DNA from: Algiphilus sp965216485
GTDB lineage: Bacteria; Pseudomonadota; Gammaproteobacteria; Nevskiales; Nevskiaceae
DNA length: 64,000 bases
Direction of reading: 5' to 3'
NCBI RefSeq assembly: GCF_965216485.1
Contig: NZ_OZ244162.1
Coordinates: forward strand, 186,001-250,000
The notes beneath the pieces were generated by a model. That model was not told where the DNA came from and ran no database searches. It saw only the letters and a program-made list of their open reading frames with translations. This document shows, in pieces, positions 1-8,141 of the stretch. Both the position numbers and the translations under genes were made by a program. Position 1 is the first letter of the stretch, and each line of letters opens with the position of its first letter.

Positions 1-97
1 CGCGTTGCTGCGCGAGATGCAGGCCTGCTATGAGCGCATGCGCGCCCAGGCCGCCCGCCCGGCTACCGCCCCATTCTCCGCACGCAAGGTGTCCTGA
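1..97 (+). CDS. C-terminal end of an unidentified protein (partial)
   Basis: An open frame enters from the left edge and ends at TGA 95-97, giving 31 residues that are rich in Arg and Ala. It is coding-like but too short to assign. The stop is separated by one base from the ATG at 99 of the glycosyltransferase, so this is probably the upstream gene of the same operon. No domain can be named from this fragment. Confidence 0.55.
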   Translation, partial: ALLREMQACYERMRAQAARPATAPFSARKVS

Positions 98-98
98 T

Positions 99-1259
99 AT
101 GGAATTCGCCTACAGCTCGCTTGCTTCAGCATCCAATGACCGTAGCGCCACCAGCGGGGCGCCAACTTCGGCGCGGCATCTGCGCGTGGCCTTCTTTTCG
201 GATGCCGAACCCGAACGCAATGGCGCCGGAAGCTACTACAGCGACCTCATCGCCCAGTTGCGCCACCAGGTGGATGCGGTCGAGATCTTTCAACCGACGC
301 GCAAGCGCCGCCTCTTCAGTGGCTTGAGCGTGCCTCTGCCGGGCGATCCCACGCAGCGCCTGCTGACCCCGAATGTCCCCGGTCTCTGGCGCAAGATGAT
401 GCGCATGCGCCCGGATGTAGTGGTATCCATCACGCCGGGGCCTTTCGGGCTGCTCGGGCTGGCCCTCGCCAGGCGCATGGGCTGCGGCTTCTTCACTGCC
501 TTCCATACCGAGTTCGAGGCATTGTCCAGCCTGTACTGGAACCCGATTTCGCGCGGCATCGCCAACGGCTTCCTGACCAACGTCAATCGTCTGCTGTGCA
601 GCCAAGCGGACGCCACGCTGGTGCACAGCAGCCGTCTGGTGGATACCGTGCGCAAGCTGGGAGCCAAACAGGTCCAGATCATGGGTACGCCCTTGCCCAC
701 CCGTTTCATCGAAGCGCCGGTGGAACCGCTGCGCGGACCGCTGCGGCAGCTGGTCTTCGCCGGCCGCCTGGCACCCGAAAAGAATATTCCCACCATCATC
801 GAAGCCGCTCGCGCACTGCCTGATCTTCGCTTTGTCATCGCCGGGGATGGCCCGATGCGCCGCCAACTGGAGCGCGAGACCCGCCCGTTACCGAACGTGG
901 AGATGGTGGGCTGGCTCGATCGCGATGCCCTGCGCACACTGCTGGACGCCTCCGATCTGCTGCTGCTGCCCTCACGCCTGGAAACCTTCGGGTCGATTGC
1001 GCTGGAAGCCATGGCGCGCGGCCGCCCGGCCATCGTGGCCGAGAATGCCGGCATCCATAGCTGGCATTCCTTGCGCGACGGGCTGATCCCGCTGCACGGC
1101 CAATCCAGCCTGACCGAAACCATTCGCCGCGTGCAGCAGCAATCACCGGCTGCGCGTCAGGACAGCGCCGAGCGCGCGCGGGAAGCAGCCGAGCGGCTCA
1201 ACACCGAAACCCTGGCACATTGGGTCTCCTTGCTCGACCAGCACGCCCCTGCGCGATGA
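99..1259 (+). CDS. Glycosyltransferase family 4 (GT-B fold)
   Basis: This 386-residue protein is a predicted retaining GT-B glycosyltransferase, transferring a sugar from a nucleotide donor, probably at the cytoplasmic face of the membrane. The N-terminal domain opens with a beta-strand at residues 28-33 followed by a glycine-containing acceptor loop (NGAGSYYSD, 41-49). The C-terminal donor domain begins near residue 218 with VFAGRLAPEKN and carries the family E-x7-E motif at E295/E303 (ETFGSIALE). An in-frame ATG lies at 30, but it would overlap the upstream frame by 68 bases. ATG 99, one base after the upstream stop, is the natural start. The stop overlaps the next gene's ATG (ATGA), so this enzyme and the DUF2334 deacetylase-like protein are probably co-translated and act on the same glycan or glycolipid. 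The acceptor cannot be told from sequence. Confidence 0.88.
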   Translation: MEFAYSSLASASNDRSATSGAPTSARHLRVAFFSDAEPERNGAGSYYSDLIAQLRHQVDAVEIFQPTRKRRLFSGLSVPLPGDPTQRLLTPNVPGLWRKMMRMRPDVVVSITPGPFGLLGLALARRMGCGFFTAFHTEFEALSSLYWNPISRGIANGFLTNVNRLLCSQADATLVHSSRLVDTVRKLGAKQVQIMGTPLPTRFIEAPVEPLRGPLRQLVFAGRLAPEKNIPTIIEAARALPDLRFVIAGDGPMRRQLERETRPLPNVEMVGWLDRDALRTLLDASDLLLLPSRLETFGSIALEAMARGRPAIVAENAGIHSWHSLRDGLIPLHGQSSLTETIRRVQQQSPAARQDSAERAREAAERLNTETLAHWVSLLDQHAPAR

Positions 1260-1996
1260 GCGCGCAGCACGGCTCTGGGCTGCGTGCCTGGCTGTCGATC
1301 CATGATGTCATGCCGGAGACGCTGGAACGGGTCGCGAATATCATCGCGCGCAGCCGTGCCCATGGATGGCCTCCGGCCACGCTGCTGGTCGTGCCGGGCC
1401 GTCACTGGAATGCCGATGCCATTGCGCAGCTCCGCGCCTGGCATACGGATGGACATGCACTGGCCGCCCACGGCTGGTTCCACCGTGCGCGACACATTCG
1501 AGGGCTCCGACACCGTCTGCACGCGGCACTGATTTCACGCGACGCTGCCGAGCATCTAGCGCTGGATGCCGCGGGTATCGCTCGACTGATGCAGGCCAGC
1601 CACGACTGGTTTGTGCAACAGGATTTGCCATCCCCCGCACTGTATGTGCCGCCTGCCTGGGCATTGGGTGCCGTCAAGCGCAGCACGCTGCGCGCGCTGC
1701 CTTTCCGTCATATCGAGGTCACCACCGGCGTCATCGATACCGACAGTGGCCGGCTGGAGGCGCAGCCCTTGGTGGGCTTCGAAGCGGACACGGCATGGCG
1801 TGCCCGTGCTCTCCACACCTGGAACCGCGGCCAGTTGGCTCTGGCACGCCGCACCGGTCGCACCTTGCGCGTCGGCGTGCATCCCTATGACCCTGAACTG
1901 GCCCTCGCCACGGCATTGGACCGCATCCTCGCCGACCCGCCGCACCAGGTACCCAGAGGCGTAGCGGCGATGTATCAGGCGTCTCCCATTCACTAG
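1256..1996 (+). CDS. DUF2334-type polysaccharide deacetylase-like protein
   Basis: This 246-residue protein resembles the DUF2334 branch of the NodB-like carbohydrate esterase fold. The SIHDV segment at residues 14-18 supplies the first catalytic-site aspartate with its histidine, and the HGWFHRARH segment at 72-80 resembles the metal-binding H-x3-H motif of NodB enzymes. It has no clear signal peptide, so the protein is probably cytoplasmic or loosely membrane-associated. Start ATG 1256 overlaps the glycosyltransferase stop by four bases; a start 36 bases upstream is possible but would lie inside the neighbour. The pairing suggests removal of an N-acyl or O-acyl group from a sugar added by the neighbouring transferase. 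That role is inferred from context. Confidence 0.8.
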   Translation: MSAQHGSGLRAWLSIHDVMPETLERVANIIARSRAHGWPPATLLVVPGRHWNADAIAQLRAWHTDGHALAAHGWFHRARHIRGLRHRLHAALISRDAAEHLALDAAGIARLMQASHDWFVQQDLPSPALYVPPAWALGAVKRSTLRALPFRHIEVTTGVIDTDSGRLEAQPLVGFEADTAWRARALHTWNRGQLALARRTGRTLRVGVHPYDPELALATALDRILADPPHQVPRGVAAMYQASPIH

Positions 1997-2062
1997 GGCA
2001 GCGCCGGTGCCAAGACACCCGCGCAGTCTGGCGCGCGGCCCGAAGGCCACGCGCCCCTACCA

Positions 2063-3136
2063 TCACCAGGCGTACTGATAGCCGACAGTAAGCGTGTAGT
2101 CCGCCTCCATCTGCGGACCATTGAGATCCTGGTAGAAGGGCCACAGCATCTCCATTGCCAGGCGGTGATGGCGCAGCGGTCCATCCACGCCGAGCAGGTT
2201 TACACCAACGCCGGCCTCGATGCGGTCGCCACCCTGAAAGTCCGGATTCGCCGTCTGGATGGGCGCCATGATGCGGCGGTCCAGGCCCTGGATACTTTCA
2301 CGGCTGCTGGCGCGCGCGCGCAACGAGGTCGAAACCCAGGGCGCCCAGCCATAGGCCGCCCATGCGCCAAGCGCGTGCTGATCGCCCAGCGTGTAGCCCT
2401 CGTCGTTGCGGCCAAGCTGCAGCACGCCGTCGTACTGGGCACCGATGCTGGCCGCACCCAGGTAGCGGCGCCAGGTCAGCGCGGGCGTCACGGCATAGGT
2501 CCCACTACCGAGCTGCATGGGATAGGGCATGCGGAGCGTGGGTCGGGTGTTCATCGGCGTGAGCACCTGCGCGGTTTCGTCGACCGAACCGGTGGGTGCA
2601 CGCAAACCCATACGGCCCACCAGCAATTGATGGCCGTCATCATGCAGCCGGAACAGGGCGAAGAGACCGATATCGCCGATGCCCTCGCTGCTGGTCTCGA
2701 AGGTGCCAAGGCGGTCGGTGCCCGACATCCCCTGAAACGTCAGGTGCTGCATCGTATTGGCCACGACCGGCAGCATGGCCATGAGGGTGACAGTGTCGGT
2801 CCAGCCATACATCACACCGAGCATGTGCATTTCCATCGTCATTTCGGTGGGCACCACACGCAAGGTGCCCGGCCCATCGAAGCGGTTGGGCACGTTCTGC
2901 ACGATGAACTCAGGGCTGACCTCTTTGCGCCCGATGCGGTTGCCGGACATCTCCATCCGCATGTAGCGATAGGAGGCCATGAACTCGCCGGCCTTGTGGA
3001 CGTGGTCGCCCATCACGCCGATAGGGGCATGGCTGTCTGCCCGTGCTGCCGCGTGTTCTCCGCCGGCCACGGCTGCGGTCAAGGGAAGGAAAAGCGCGGC
3101 GGCGAGCAGGCTGCCGCGTGAAGACTTCAGGAACAT
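2063..3136 (-). CDS. Outer-membrane beta-barrel, MetA/transporter-like
   Basis: This 357-residue protein has a signal peptide (residues 1 to about 24, ending AAVAG). Alternating aromatic/polar strands and a C-terminal aromatic residue (last residues YQYAW) are typical of an outer-membrane barrel. It resembles the proteins annotated as 'transporter' in the phenol-degradation MetA-like barrel group. Just after the leader is a His-rich stretch (SHAPIGVMGDHVHKAGEF), followed by Met-rich segments (YMRMEMSG near 57-64 and MTMEMHMLGVM near 98-108). Such Met/His enrichment is common in proteins that handle Cu(I)/Ag(I). It lies downstream of, and on the same strand as, a DUF2946-like gene and a MerR regulator, which fits a metal-response role, but substrate and function are inferred only. 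Confidence 0.72.
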   Translation of the reverse strand: MFLKSSRGSLLAAALFLPLTAAVAGGEHAAARADSHAPIGVMGDHVHKAGEFMASYRYMRMEMSGNRIGRKEVSPEFIVQNVPNRFDGPGTLRVVPTEMTMEMHMLGVMYGWTDTVTLMAMLPVVANTMQHLTFQGMSGTDRLGTFETSSEGIGDIGLFALFRLHDDGHQLLVGRMGLRAPTGSVDETAQVLTPMNTRPTLRMPYPMQLGSGTYAVTPALTWRRYLGAASIGAQYDGVLQLGRNDEGYTLGDQHALGAWAAYGWAPWVSTSLRARASSRESIQGLDRRIMAPIQTANPDFQGGDRIEAGVGVNLLGVDGPLRHHRLAMEMLWPFYQDLNGPQMEADYTLTVGYQYAW

Positions 3137-3225
3137 GGTCTGATCTCAATAGGTCGCACCCGATCGGCGGGCGCACGACAAAGGGAATGCGGAAAAGCAG
3201 CATTGCCGCCGCGGGCGGCGGAAGA

Positions 3226-3642
3226 TCAGACCGGTGGCGCCCGCACCGGCGGCCGCAGGCTATCGTGCCCGCGGGCGAGCATTTTGGCCTGCTGAGCCAG
3301 CGCGCCAGAGCCCTTTGCCTGCCCCGTGCAATGGATGGCAATGCTGGGCGCTATCCCGTGGCCACTGGCAGAGAGGGCCGCGCAGGCCGGGCATTCGTAG
3401 GCGCCATTGGCGGCCCCTGCGCCATCGTCGTTCTGTGACGCCAGCAATTCAGGCGGCAGCAGCGCGGCCAGTGCGTCGACGAAATCCGCGGAACCCGTAC
3501 CGCAGGCGAACAGCGCCAGCGGGTGATCGCCGCTACGCGCCATCAGCTGCGCATGGGCCACCGGCAACAGCGCCTGGCTGAGCACGGCAAACAGTGCCAG
3601 CCATTGAGCCACGCTCCGGAATGGACGCCTCAGATTTCGCAT
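3226..3642 (-). CDS. DUF2946-like small exported protein
   Basis: This is a 138-residue protein with a hydrophobic leader (WLALFAVLSQALLPVAHAQ), a conserved-looking CPAC motif and a later HC pair. That is the usual layout of DUF2946 proteins, which are found beside copper-related TonB receptors and transporters. Start ATG 3642 puts the hydrophobic segment at the N terminus; the frame stays open upstream without coding character. It ends 89 bases before the outer-membrane gene at 3136 and has the same orientation, so the two may be co-transcribed. The CPAC and His residues could bind metal. No biochemical function is established for the family. Confidence 0.6.
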   Translation of the reverse strand: MRNLRRPFRSVAQWLALFAVLSQALLPVAHAQLMARSGDHPLALFACGTGSADFVDALAALLPPELLASQNDDGAGAANGAYECPACAALSASGHGIAPSIAIHCTGQAKGSGALAQQAKMLARGHDSLRPPVRAPPV

Positions 3643-3776
3643 GCGCGCATTATGCCGGGCTTGCAGGGGCTGGTCGCGTGTCTGAGCGCATGGGCTTGCT
3701 TGCACCGGCGTGGCTGCGGAATGCGCGGTCAAGAGGCTGGCGGGAGCATCCTCCCGCACATCGCCCCTATCGCCAT

Positions 3777-3799
3777 GGGGCGCCGAATCACGGCGCCCC
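3777..3799. terminator. GC-rich hairpin after the MerR gene
   Basis: Arms GGGGCGCCG (3777-3785) and CGGCGCCCC (3791-3799) form a perfect 9-bp stem around AATCA, 56 bases beyond the MerR-gene stop. There is no convincing T-tract on either side, so it may be a weak or factor-assisted terminator or an RNA 3' stabiliser. Confidence 0.4.
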
Positions 3800-3854
3800 A
3801 CCCTCCGACACTATTGATCGAAGACTGACCGTGCTGGTGCGCGCGGCGCTGCCC

Positions 3855-4289
3855 TCAGTCCGCAGCAGCCTGGCCGTGCGTTGCGACCTCGTCATCGTCG
3901 GCCAAGGCCTGGATGATGGGACACCCCGCCGTGCTGCCGTGGCCATCGCAATCCGCAATCAGATGGGCCAGGGCATCGCGCATGCGCTGCAGGTCGCGCA
4001 GACGCGCTTCGATGCCGGCCAGCTTCTCGGCGGCGAGTGCCCGTACCTCACTGCTTGCCGCCCGGTTATCGGCCAGGCTGAGCAGGCGCTGCACCTCATC
4101 CAAGGTGAAGCCGAGCCGCTTGGCACGCTGTATGAAGCGCAGGCGCGCCACCGTTCCGTCCGGAAACAGTCGATAACCGCCCGCGCTGCGCGCTGGTGCC
4201 GGCAAAAGGCCGGCTCTTTCGTAGTAGCGGATGGTTTCCACCGCCACCCCACTGGCACGCGCGACACCACCGATGGTTGCCTTGGGCAT
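3855..4289 (-). CDS. MerR-family metal-responsive regulator (CueR-like)
   Basis: This 144-residue transcription factor has an N-terminal winged helix (residues 5-45, including the RYYERAGLL signature at 21-29), a dimerisation helix (about 75-110) and a C-terminal metal loop with C114 and C123 ahead of PII. In MerR-family metal sensors a residue at the start of the dimer helix distinguishes ion charge: Cys in MerR/ZntR (divalent), Ser in CueR (monovalent). Here that position aligns with S79, with no Cys nearby, favouring a Cu(I)/Ag(I)/Au(I) sensor. The two-cysteine loop has eight intervening residues, as in MerR, rather than seven as in CueR, so the ion is uncertain. It very likely binds the palindromic promoter immediately upstream and regulates itself; the barrel and DUF2946-like genes are plausible targets. 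Confidence 0.88.
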   Translation of the reverse strand: MPKATIGGVARASGVAVETIRYYERAGLLPAPARSAGGYRLFPDGTVARLRFIQRAKRLGFTLDEVQRLLSLADNRAASSEVRALAAEKLAGIEARLRDLQRMRDALAHLIADCDGHGSTAGCPIIQALADDDEVATHGQAAAD

Positions 4290-4315
4290 GGTCTGCCTCC
4301 ATTCGAACCCCGGCG

Positions 4316-4347
4316 ATGCTACAGCCTGTAGTCCACTACAGAGTCAA
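4316..4347 (-). promoter_or_regulatory. MerR-type promoter with 20-bp spacer and palindromic operator
   Basis: Read on the minus strand, a -35 element TTGACT (4342-4347) and a -10 element TAGCAT (4316-4321) are separated by 20 bp. That is too long for normal sigma70 recognition and is the hallmark of MerR-activated promoters. Inside the spacer lies a perfect dyad of arms CTGTAGT and ACTACAG (4326-4341) with a 2-bp centre. The -10 ends 27 bases before the MerR gene ATG, so the site controls the regulator itself. Confidence 0.85.
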
Positions 4348-4372
4348 GGTGCGGCGTGCCGACCACACTGCG

Positions 4373-5359
4373 CTAGACGGCGAGTTCCGGCAGCGGTTCC
4401 ACCAACTGCAGTGCAAAGCGCTTTTCGGGATCGGTCCAGCTGCGCGTCACCACCAACCCGGCCCGGTGGGCCATGGCGGCGAAATCGGATTGTGAATACT
4501 TGCAGCTGTACTCGACCAGAATGCCCTCTCCGGCGGCGAAGTCGATGGACCGACCGGCCACCAGCACCGTCTGCGCAATCTCGCTGACGATATGCGTTTC
4601 AATGCGTCCGGCGATCGCGTTGTAGCGCGCACGGTGCGAGAAGCAACCGCGATCGAAGTTGGCGTCGAGCTCGCGATTCATGCGGTCCAGAAGGTTCAGC
4701 GTGAAATCCGCGGTCACTCCGGCGGCATCGTTGTAGGCCGCCTCGATCATGGCGGGGTCCTTCTTGAGGTCGATGCCAACCAGCGCCGCGCCGTTCTCGC
4801 CCATCTCGGCACGCATGGTGGCAAGCAGCTCCACTGCGGCCTCATTGGCAAAATTCCCCAGCGTCGACCCGGGGAAGAAGATCAGTACCCGCTCCGCCGC
4901 CCGCTCCGGCTCCGGCAATGGCACCGTCTGAAGAAAGTCGGCGCAGAGCGGCAGCATTTCGATGTGCGGGAACTGCGCCGCCAGTTCGGCCACGCTGGCA
5001 TTGAGAGCGCTGTGCGAGATCTCAATGGGGACATAGGCCACGGGATCGGCCAGCGCACTCAGGAGACGTTGCGTCTTGATGCCGCTGCCACTGCCGTACT
5101 CCACAACCATCGCGCGCGGGCCCACGGCTTCGGCCATCGCGTTCGCTTCGCGCTTGAGAATGGCCAGCTCGGTTCGTGTCGGGTAATACTCCGGCTGCTC
5201 GCAGATGGCTTCGAAGAGCTCCGAACCCCGCGTGTCATACAGATACTTCGAGGGCAGCGTTTTGGGGGTCGCAGACAGGCCAGCCAGCGCATCACCGGCA
5301 AAGTCTTCCAGTGCGGGTTCCTGCGGTGCCGGCACGGCCATGACGGAGCTTCTGTTCAC
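4373..5359 (-). CDS. egtD: Dimethylhistidine N-methyltransferase EgtD
   Basis: EgtD uses three SAM molecules to convert histidine to hercynine (trimethylhistidine), the first step of ergothioneine synthesis, in the cytoplasm. The 328-residue protein carries the family features: a YLYDTRGSELFE segment and EYYPTR near the N terminus, the SAM-binding VVEYGSGSG loop, AYNDAAGVTADF in the histidine-binding lid, and ILVEYSCKYS near the C terminus, whose E-x-S corresponds to the substrate-binding Glu/Ser pair known in mycobacterial EgtD. I chose GTG 5359 because GAGG lies five bases upstream and it overlaps the egtB stop (GTGA). ATG 5341, giving 322 residues, is a good alternative. It is co-transcribed with egtB. 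Confidence 0.92.
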   Translation of the reverse strand: MNRSSVMAVPAPQEPALEDFAGDALAGLSATPKTLPSKYLYDTRGSELFEAICEQPEYYPTRTELAILKREANAMAEAVGPRAMVVEYGSGSGIKTQRLLSALADPVAYVPIEISHSALNASVAELAAQFPHIEMLPLCADFLQTVPLPEPERAAERVLIFFPGSTLGNFANEAAVELLATMRAEMGENGAALVGIDLKKDPAMIEAAYNDAAGVTADFTLNLLDRMNRELDANFDRGCFSHRARYNAIAGRIETHIVSEIAQTVLVAGRSIDFAAGEGILVEYSCKYSQSDFAAMAHRAGLVVTRSWTDPEKRFALQLVEPLPELAV

Positions 5360-6621
5360 AGGTCCCTCGCCAGTCGAATACCCGTGAACTGCCAGCGATC
5401 CGCAGGGCCGAAGAAATTGCGGTAGCTCGCCCGGATGTGATCCGCCGGGGTGGCGACCGAGCCGCCGCGCAGCACGAATTGCCCGCACATGAACTTGCCG
5501 TTGTATTCGCCGAGGGCGCCAGGCAAGGGTTGATAGCCGGGGTAGCTGACGTAGGGACTCGCCGTCCATTCCCAGACGTCCCCCCAGAGCTGGAGCAGGC
5601 CCTCGCCATCGCTGGCGGCGCGCGGATGCAGGCGTCCGCTGTCGAGCAGATTGCCGCTCACTGGCTGGCCGCTGGCAGCGTGCTCCCATTCCGCCTCGCT
5701 GGGCAGGCGTGCGCCCGCCCAGCGCGCAAAGGCATCGGCTTCGAAATAGCTGACATGCACGACGGGCGCATGCGGGTCGATGGTACGCCGACCGGCCAGC
5801 GTGAACTCGCTTTCCAGATCGTCAGACCAGTACAGTGGATGCTGCCAGCCCTGGCTGGAGACCGTGTCCCAACCATCCGAAAGCCACAGCGTGGGTTCGC
5901 GATACCCGCCGTCTTCGATGAAGGCACGGAACTCCGCATTGGTAACGAGCCGATTGGCCAGTGCGTGCGGGTGCAACATCGTCTGATGACGCGGGGTTTC
6001 GCAATCAAAGGCGAAGCCTTCGCCCTCATGCCCGATAGCGGTCACACCGTTATCGCCTTCCACGAAGTGCAGCGCAGGCGCGCTGCCTACTGCATTCAGT
6101 CCGAGCTCACGGTAGCTGGGCTCGAGCGGATTCAGCGAGAGCAGGTGCTTGATGTCGGTGAGGATCAGCTCCTGGTGCTGCTGTTCGTGGTGCAACCCCA
6201 GGGTGATGCGCGCCACGGTATCGGCATCGTCATCGCGTGCGATCAACGCCATCATGCGCGCATCGATCTCGGCGCGGTAAGCACGAACGGCATCCAGGCT
6301 GGGCCGGGTGAGCATGCCGCGCTGCGGCCGGGCGTGCATGGGGCCGACCGACTGATAGTAGGAATTGAACAGGTAGTCCCAACCTGCTGCATAGGGCGCG
6401 TATTCCCCGTCGCGGCCCAGCAGGAATTGCTCGAAGAACCAGGTGGTGTGCGCCAGATGCCATTTGGCGGGGCTGGCCGCCGGCATAGACTGCACACAGG
6501 CGTCCTCTTCGGAAAGGGGCGCGACCAACTGCATGGTCTGATCTCGGACTGCCTGGTAACGCTGGAGCAGCGTGTTCGCCGCTCCCGTCGCGATCGAACG
6601 CTGCCTCGTCTCGTTTGCCAT
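5356..6621 (-). CDS. egtB: Ergothioneine sulfoxide synthase EgtB
   Basis: EgtB is a non-haem iron enzyme that joins hercynine to a thiol (gamma-glutamylcysteine or cysteine, depending on type) through C-S bond formation and sulfoxidation. The 421-residue protein has an N-terminal DinB-like four-helix domain supplying the iron facial triad (a His of WHLAHTTWFFE at 54-64, and H145/H149 in HHEQQHQE) and a C-terminal formylglycine-generating-enzyme-like domain (about 190-421) ending WQFTGIRLARDL. No egtA (glutamate-cysteine ligase type) or egtC (amidohydrolase) lies nearby, so the thiol donor cannot be decided. It heads the egtB-egtD operon, divergent from the aminotransferase gene at 6761. Confidence 0.93.
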   Translation of the reverse strand: MANETRQRSIATGAANTLLQRYQAVRDQTMQLVAPLSEEDACVQSMPAASPAKWHLAHTTWFFEQFLLGRDGEYAPYAAGWDYLFNSYYQSVGPMHARPQRGMLTRPSLDAVRAYRAEIDARMMALIARDDDADTVARITLGLHHEQQHQELILTDIKHLLSLNPLEPSYRELGLNAVGSAPALHFVEGDNGVTAIGHEGEGFAFDCETPRHQTMLHPHALANRLVTNAEFRAFIEDGGYREPTLWLSDGWDTVSSQGWQHPLYWSDDLESEFTLAGRRTIDPHAPVVHVSYFEADAFARWAGARLPSEAEWEHAASGQPVSGNLLDSGRLHPRAASDGEGLLQLWGDVWEWTASPYVSYPGYQPLPGALGEYNGKFMCGQFVLRGGSVATPADHIRASYRNFFGPADRWQFTGIRLARDL

Positions 6622-6760
6622 GTCGCCTGCGCGCGTGTTGCGCTGTCCCTTGTTATGTCCTTCGAGGATACGCTATCGACCCCGGCACCGGTCGCCATAG
6701 CACCAAGGGACTCGACACGGCCAAGACGCGCGCCGCACCACTCCTACCTGGAAGCCCCGC

Positions 6761-7897
6761 ATGCTCAACGTTCCACGCACGCTCTTCGATCTCCCCGATG
6801 ATGTGATCTACCTCAACGCGGCAGGCGCCGGCCCGCGCCTGCACAGCGTCAACGACGCTGCGCACGAGAGCGTCAAGGGCAGCGCGCGGCCCTGGGCCTT
6901 CAACATGCAGGCGTGGCTCGAACGCATTGAGTCGCTGCGCGCGCTGACCGCAGCGACCCTGACCACCGAAGCAGAGGCGCTCGCGTTCATCCCCGCGGCC
7001 AGCTACGGCGAAGCGATCGCCGCGCACAATGTGCGCGTCGAAGCCGGCCAGAAGATTCTGCTCATGGCGGGTGAATATCCTTCCAACCGCACCATCTGGC
7101 AACGCACCGCCGAGGCGGCCTCAGCGCATTGTGTCGACGTTGCGCCCGCACAGGGCGAGAGCTGGACCGCTGCAATGCTGCGCCACATCGACGCCGATAC
7201 GGCGGTGGTCAGCGCGGTCCCCTGCCACTGGACCAACGGCGCGCCCCTGGATCTGACCGCCATCGGTGCCGCAGCCCGCCACAACGGCGCCGCCTTGGTT
7301 GTGGATGCCAGCCAGTCGTTGGGCGCGCTGCCTTTCGACTTCGATGCCATTCAACCCGACTTCGTAGTCAGCGCCGGCCACAAGTGGCTGCTCGGAGCCC
7401 TCGGCCTGGGTTGGTTATGGGCGGCGCCACGGTGGCGACACGATGGCAAGCCTATAGAGGAGACTTGGCTGGCCCGCGAACAACGCGAGCAGTTTGGCGG
7501 CGACAGTGCCCAACCGCCCCCGTATCGGCCTGGCGCAGCGCGCTTCGACGCTGGCGGCAGCGCGCACCCGATCTCGATACCGATGGCCGAGGCGGCCATG
7601 ACGCAGTTGGCGCAATGGAGTGTGGAAGCCGTCGCGCATCAGCTTCACGCACTGACGCAATACCTTGACGAGCGCCTGGCCACGCATGGCCTGTCTGCGC
7701 TCATCACCCCGGATCATGTCGGACACTTCACCGCTTTGCGTATCCCCCCCGCGCAGGTCGACGCGGCACAGCAGGCACTCAGCCATGCCGGCATTGTCTG
7801 TGCGCGCCGTGGCTCCGGGTTGCGCATCGCGCCGCACCTGCACACGCAGCGCGCCGACATCGATCAGCTCGTGGCCGTATTGCATGCCGCGTTGTAA
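6761..7897 (+). CDS. Class V aminotransferase-fold PLP enzyme, EgtE candidate
   Basis: This 378-residue fold-type I PLP enzyme has the cofactor aspartate in VVDASQSLG (D182, with Q185) and the Schiff-base lysine K208 in SAGHKWLLG. Class V members include cysteine desulfurases, isopenicillin-N epimerase-like proteins and the C-S lyase EgtE, which completes ergothioneine by cleaving hercynyl-cysteine sulfoxide. No cysteine-desulfurase-type catalytic Cys loop is evident, which argues against NifS/SufS. It is divergent from egtB-egtD with 139 bases between start codons. That position makes an EgtE-like beta-lyase role attractive but unproven; a kynureninase-like or epimerase-like enzyme remains possible. 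Confidence 0.82.
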   Translation: MLNVPRTLFDLPDDVIYLNAAGAGPRLHSVNDAAHESVKGSARPWAFNMQAWLERIESLRALTAATLTTEAEALAFIPAASYGEAIAAHNVRVEAGQKILLMAGEYPSNRTIWQRTAEAASAHCVDVAPAQGESWTAAMLRHIDADTAVVSAVPCHWTNGAPLDLTAIGAAARHNGAALVVDASQSLGALPFDFDAIQPDFVVSAGHKWLLGALGLGWLWAAPRWRHDGKPIEETWLAREQREQFGGDSAQPPPYRPGAARFDAGGSAHPISIPMAEAAMTQLAQWSVEAVAHQLHALTQYLDERLATHGLSALITPDHVGHFTALRIPPAQVDAAQQALSHAGIVCARRGSGLRIAPHLHTQRADIDQLVAVLHAAL

Positions 7898-8141
7898 AAC
7901 CACATGATGCGGCCAGCACACACTTGAACAACTATTCGATGCAGGGCATTCGACACCGAAACGGGGGCGGTGACGAGCGGCACGCGTGGCGGCGAACCCG
8001 CCATCAGGCCTGGCTGCCGCTCAGCCGGAGACCGCAACCACTGAAGCGGCCCAGTCATGCGCAGTGCATAAAACAGGCGTATGACTGTCCAGCCCAGTGC
8101 GCGTTAACTGCGCACGCCCATCACGCGCCCTTGGCCTGGTC

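Noticed and set aside
3855..4289. Mercury-sensing MerR
   Set aside because: The Cys at the start of the dimer helix that mercury sensors need is replaced by Ser, and no mer genes are nearby.
7898..8141. 244-base gap between the aminotransferase and DUF1631 genes
   Set aside because: I looked for small frames, hairpins and repeats and see only weak AT-rich spots and no convincing feature.
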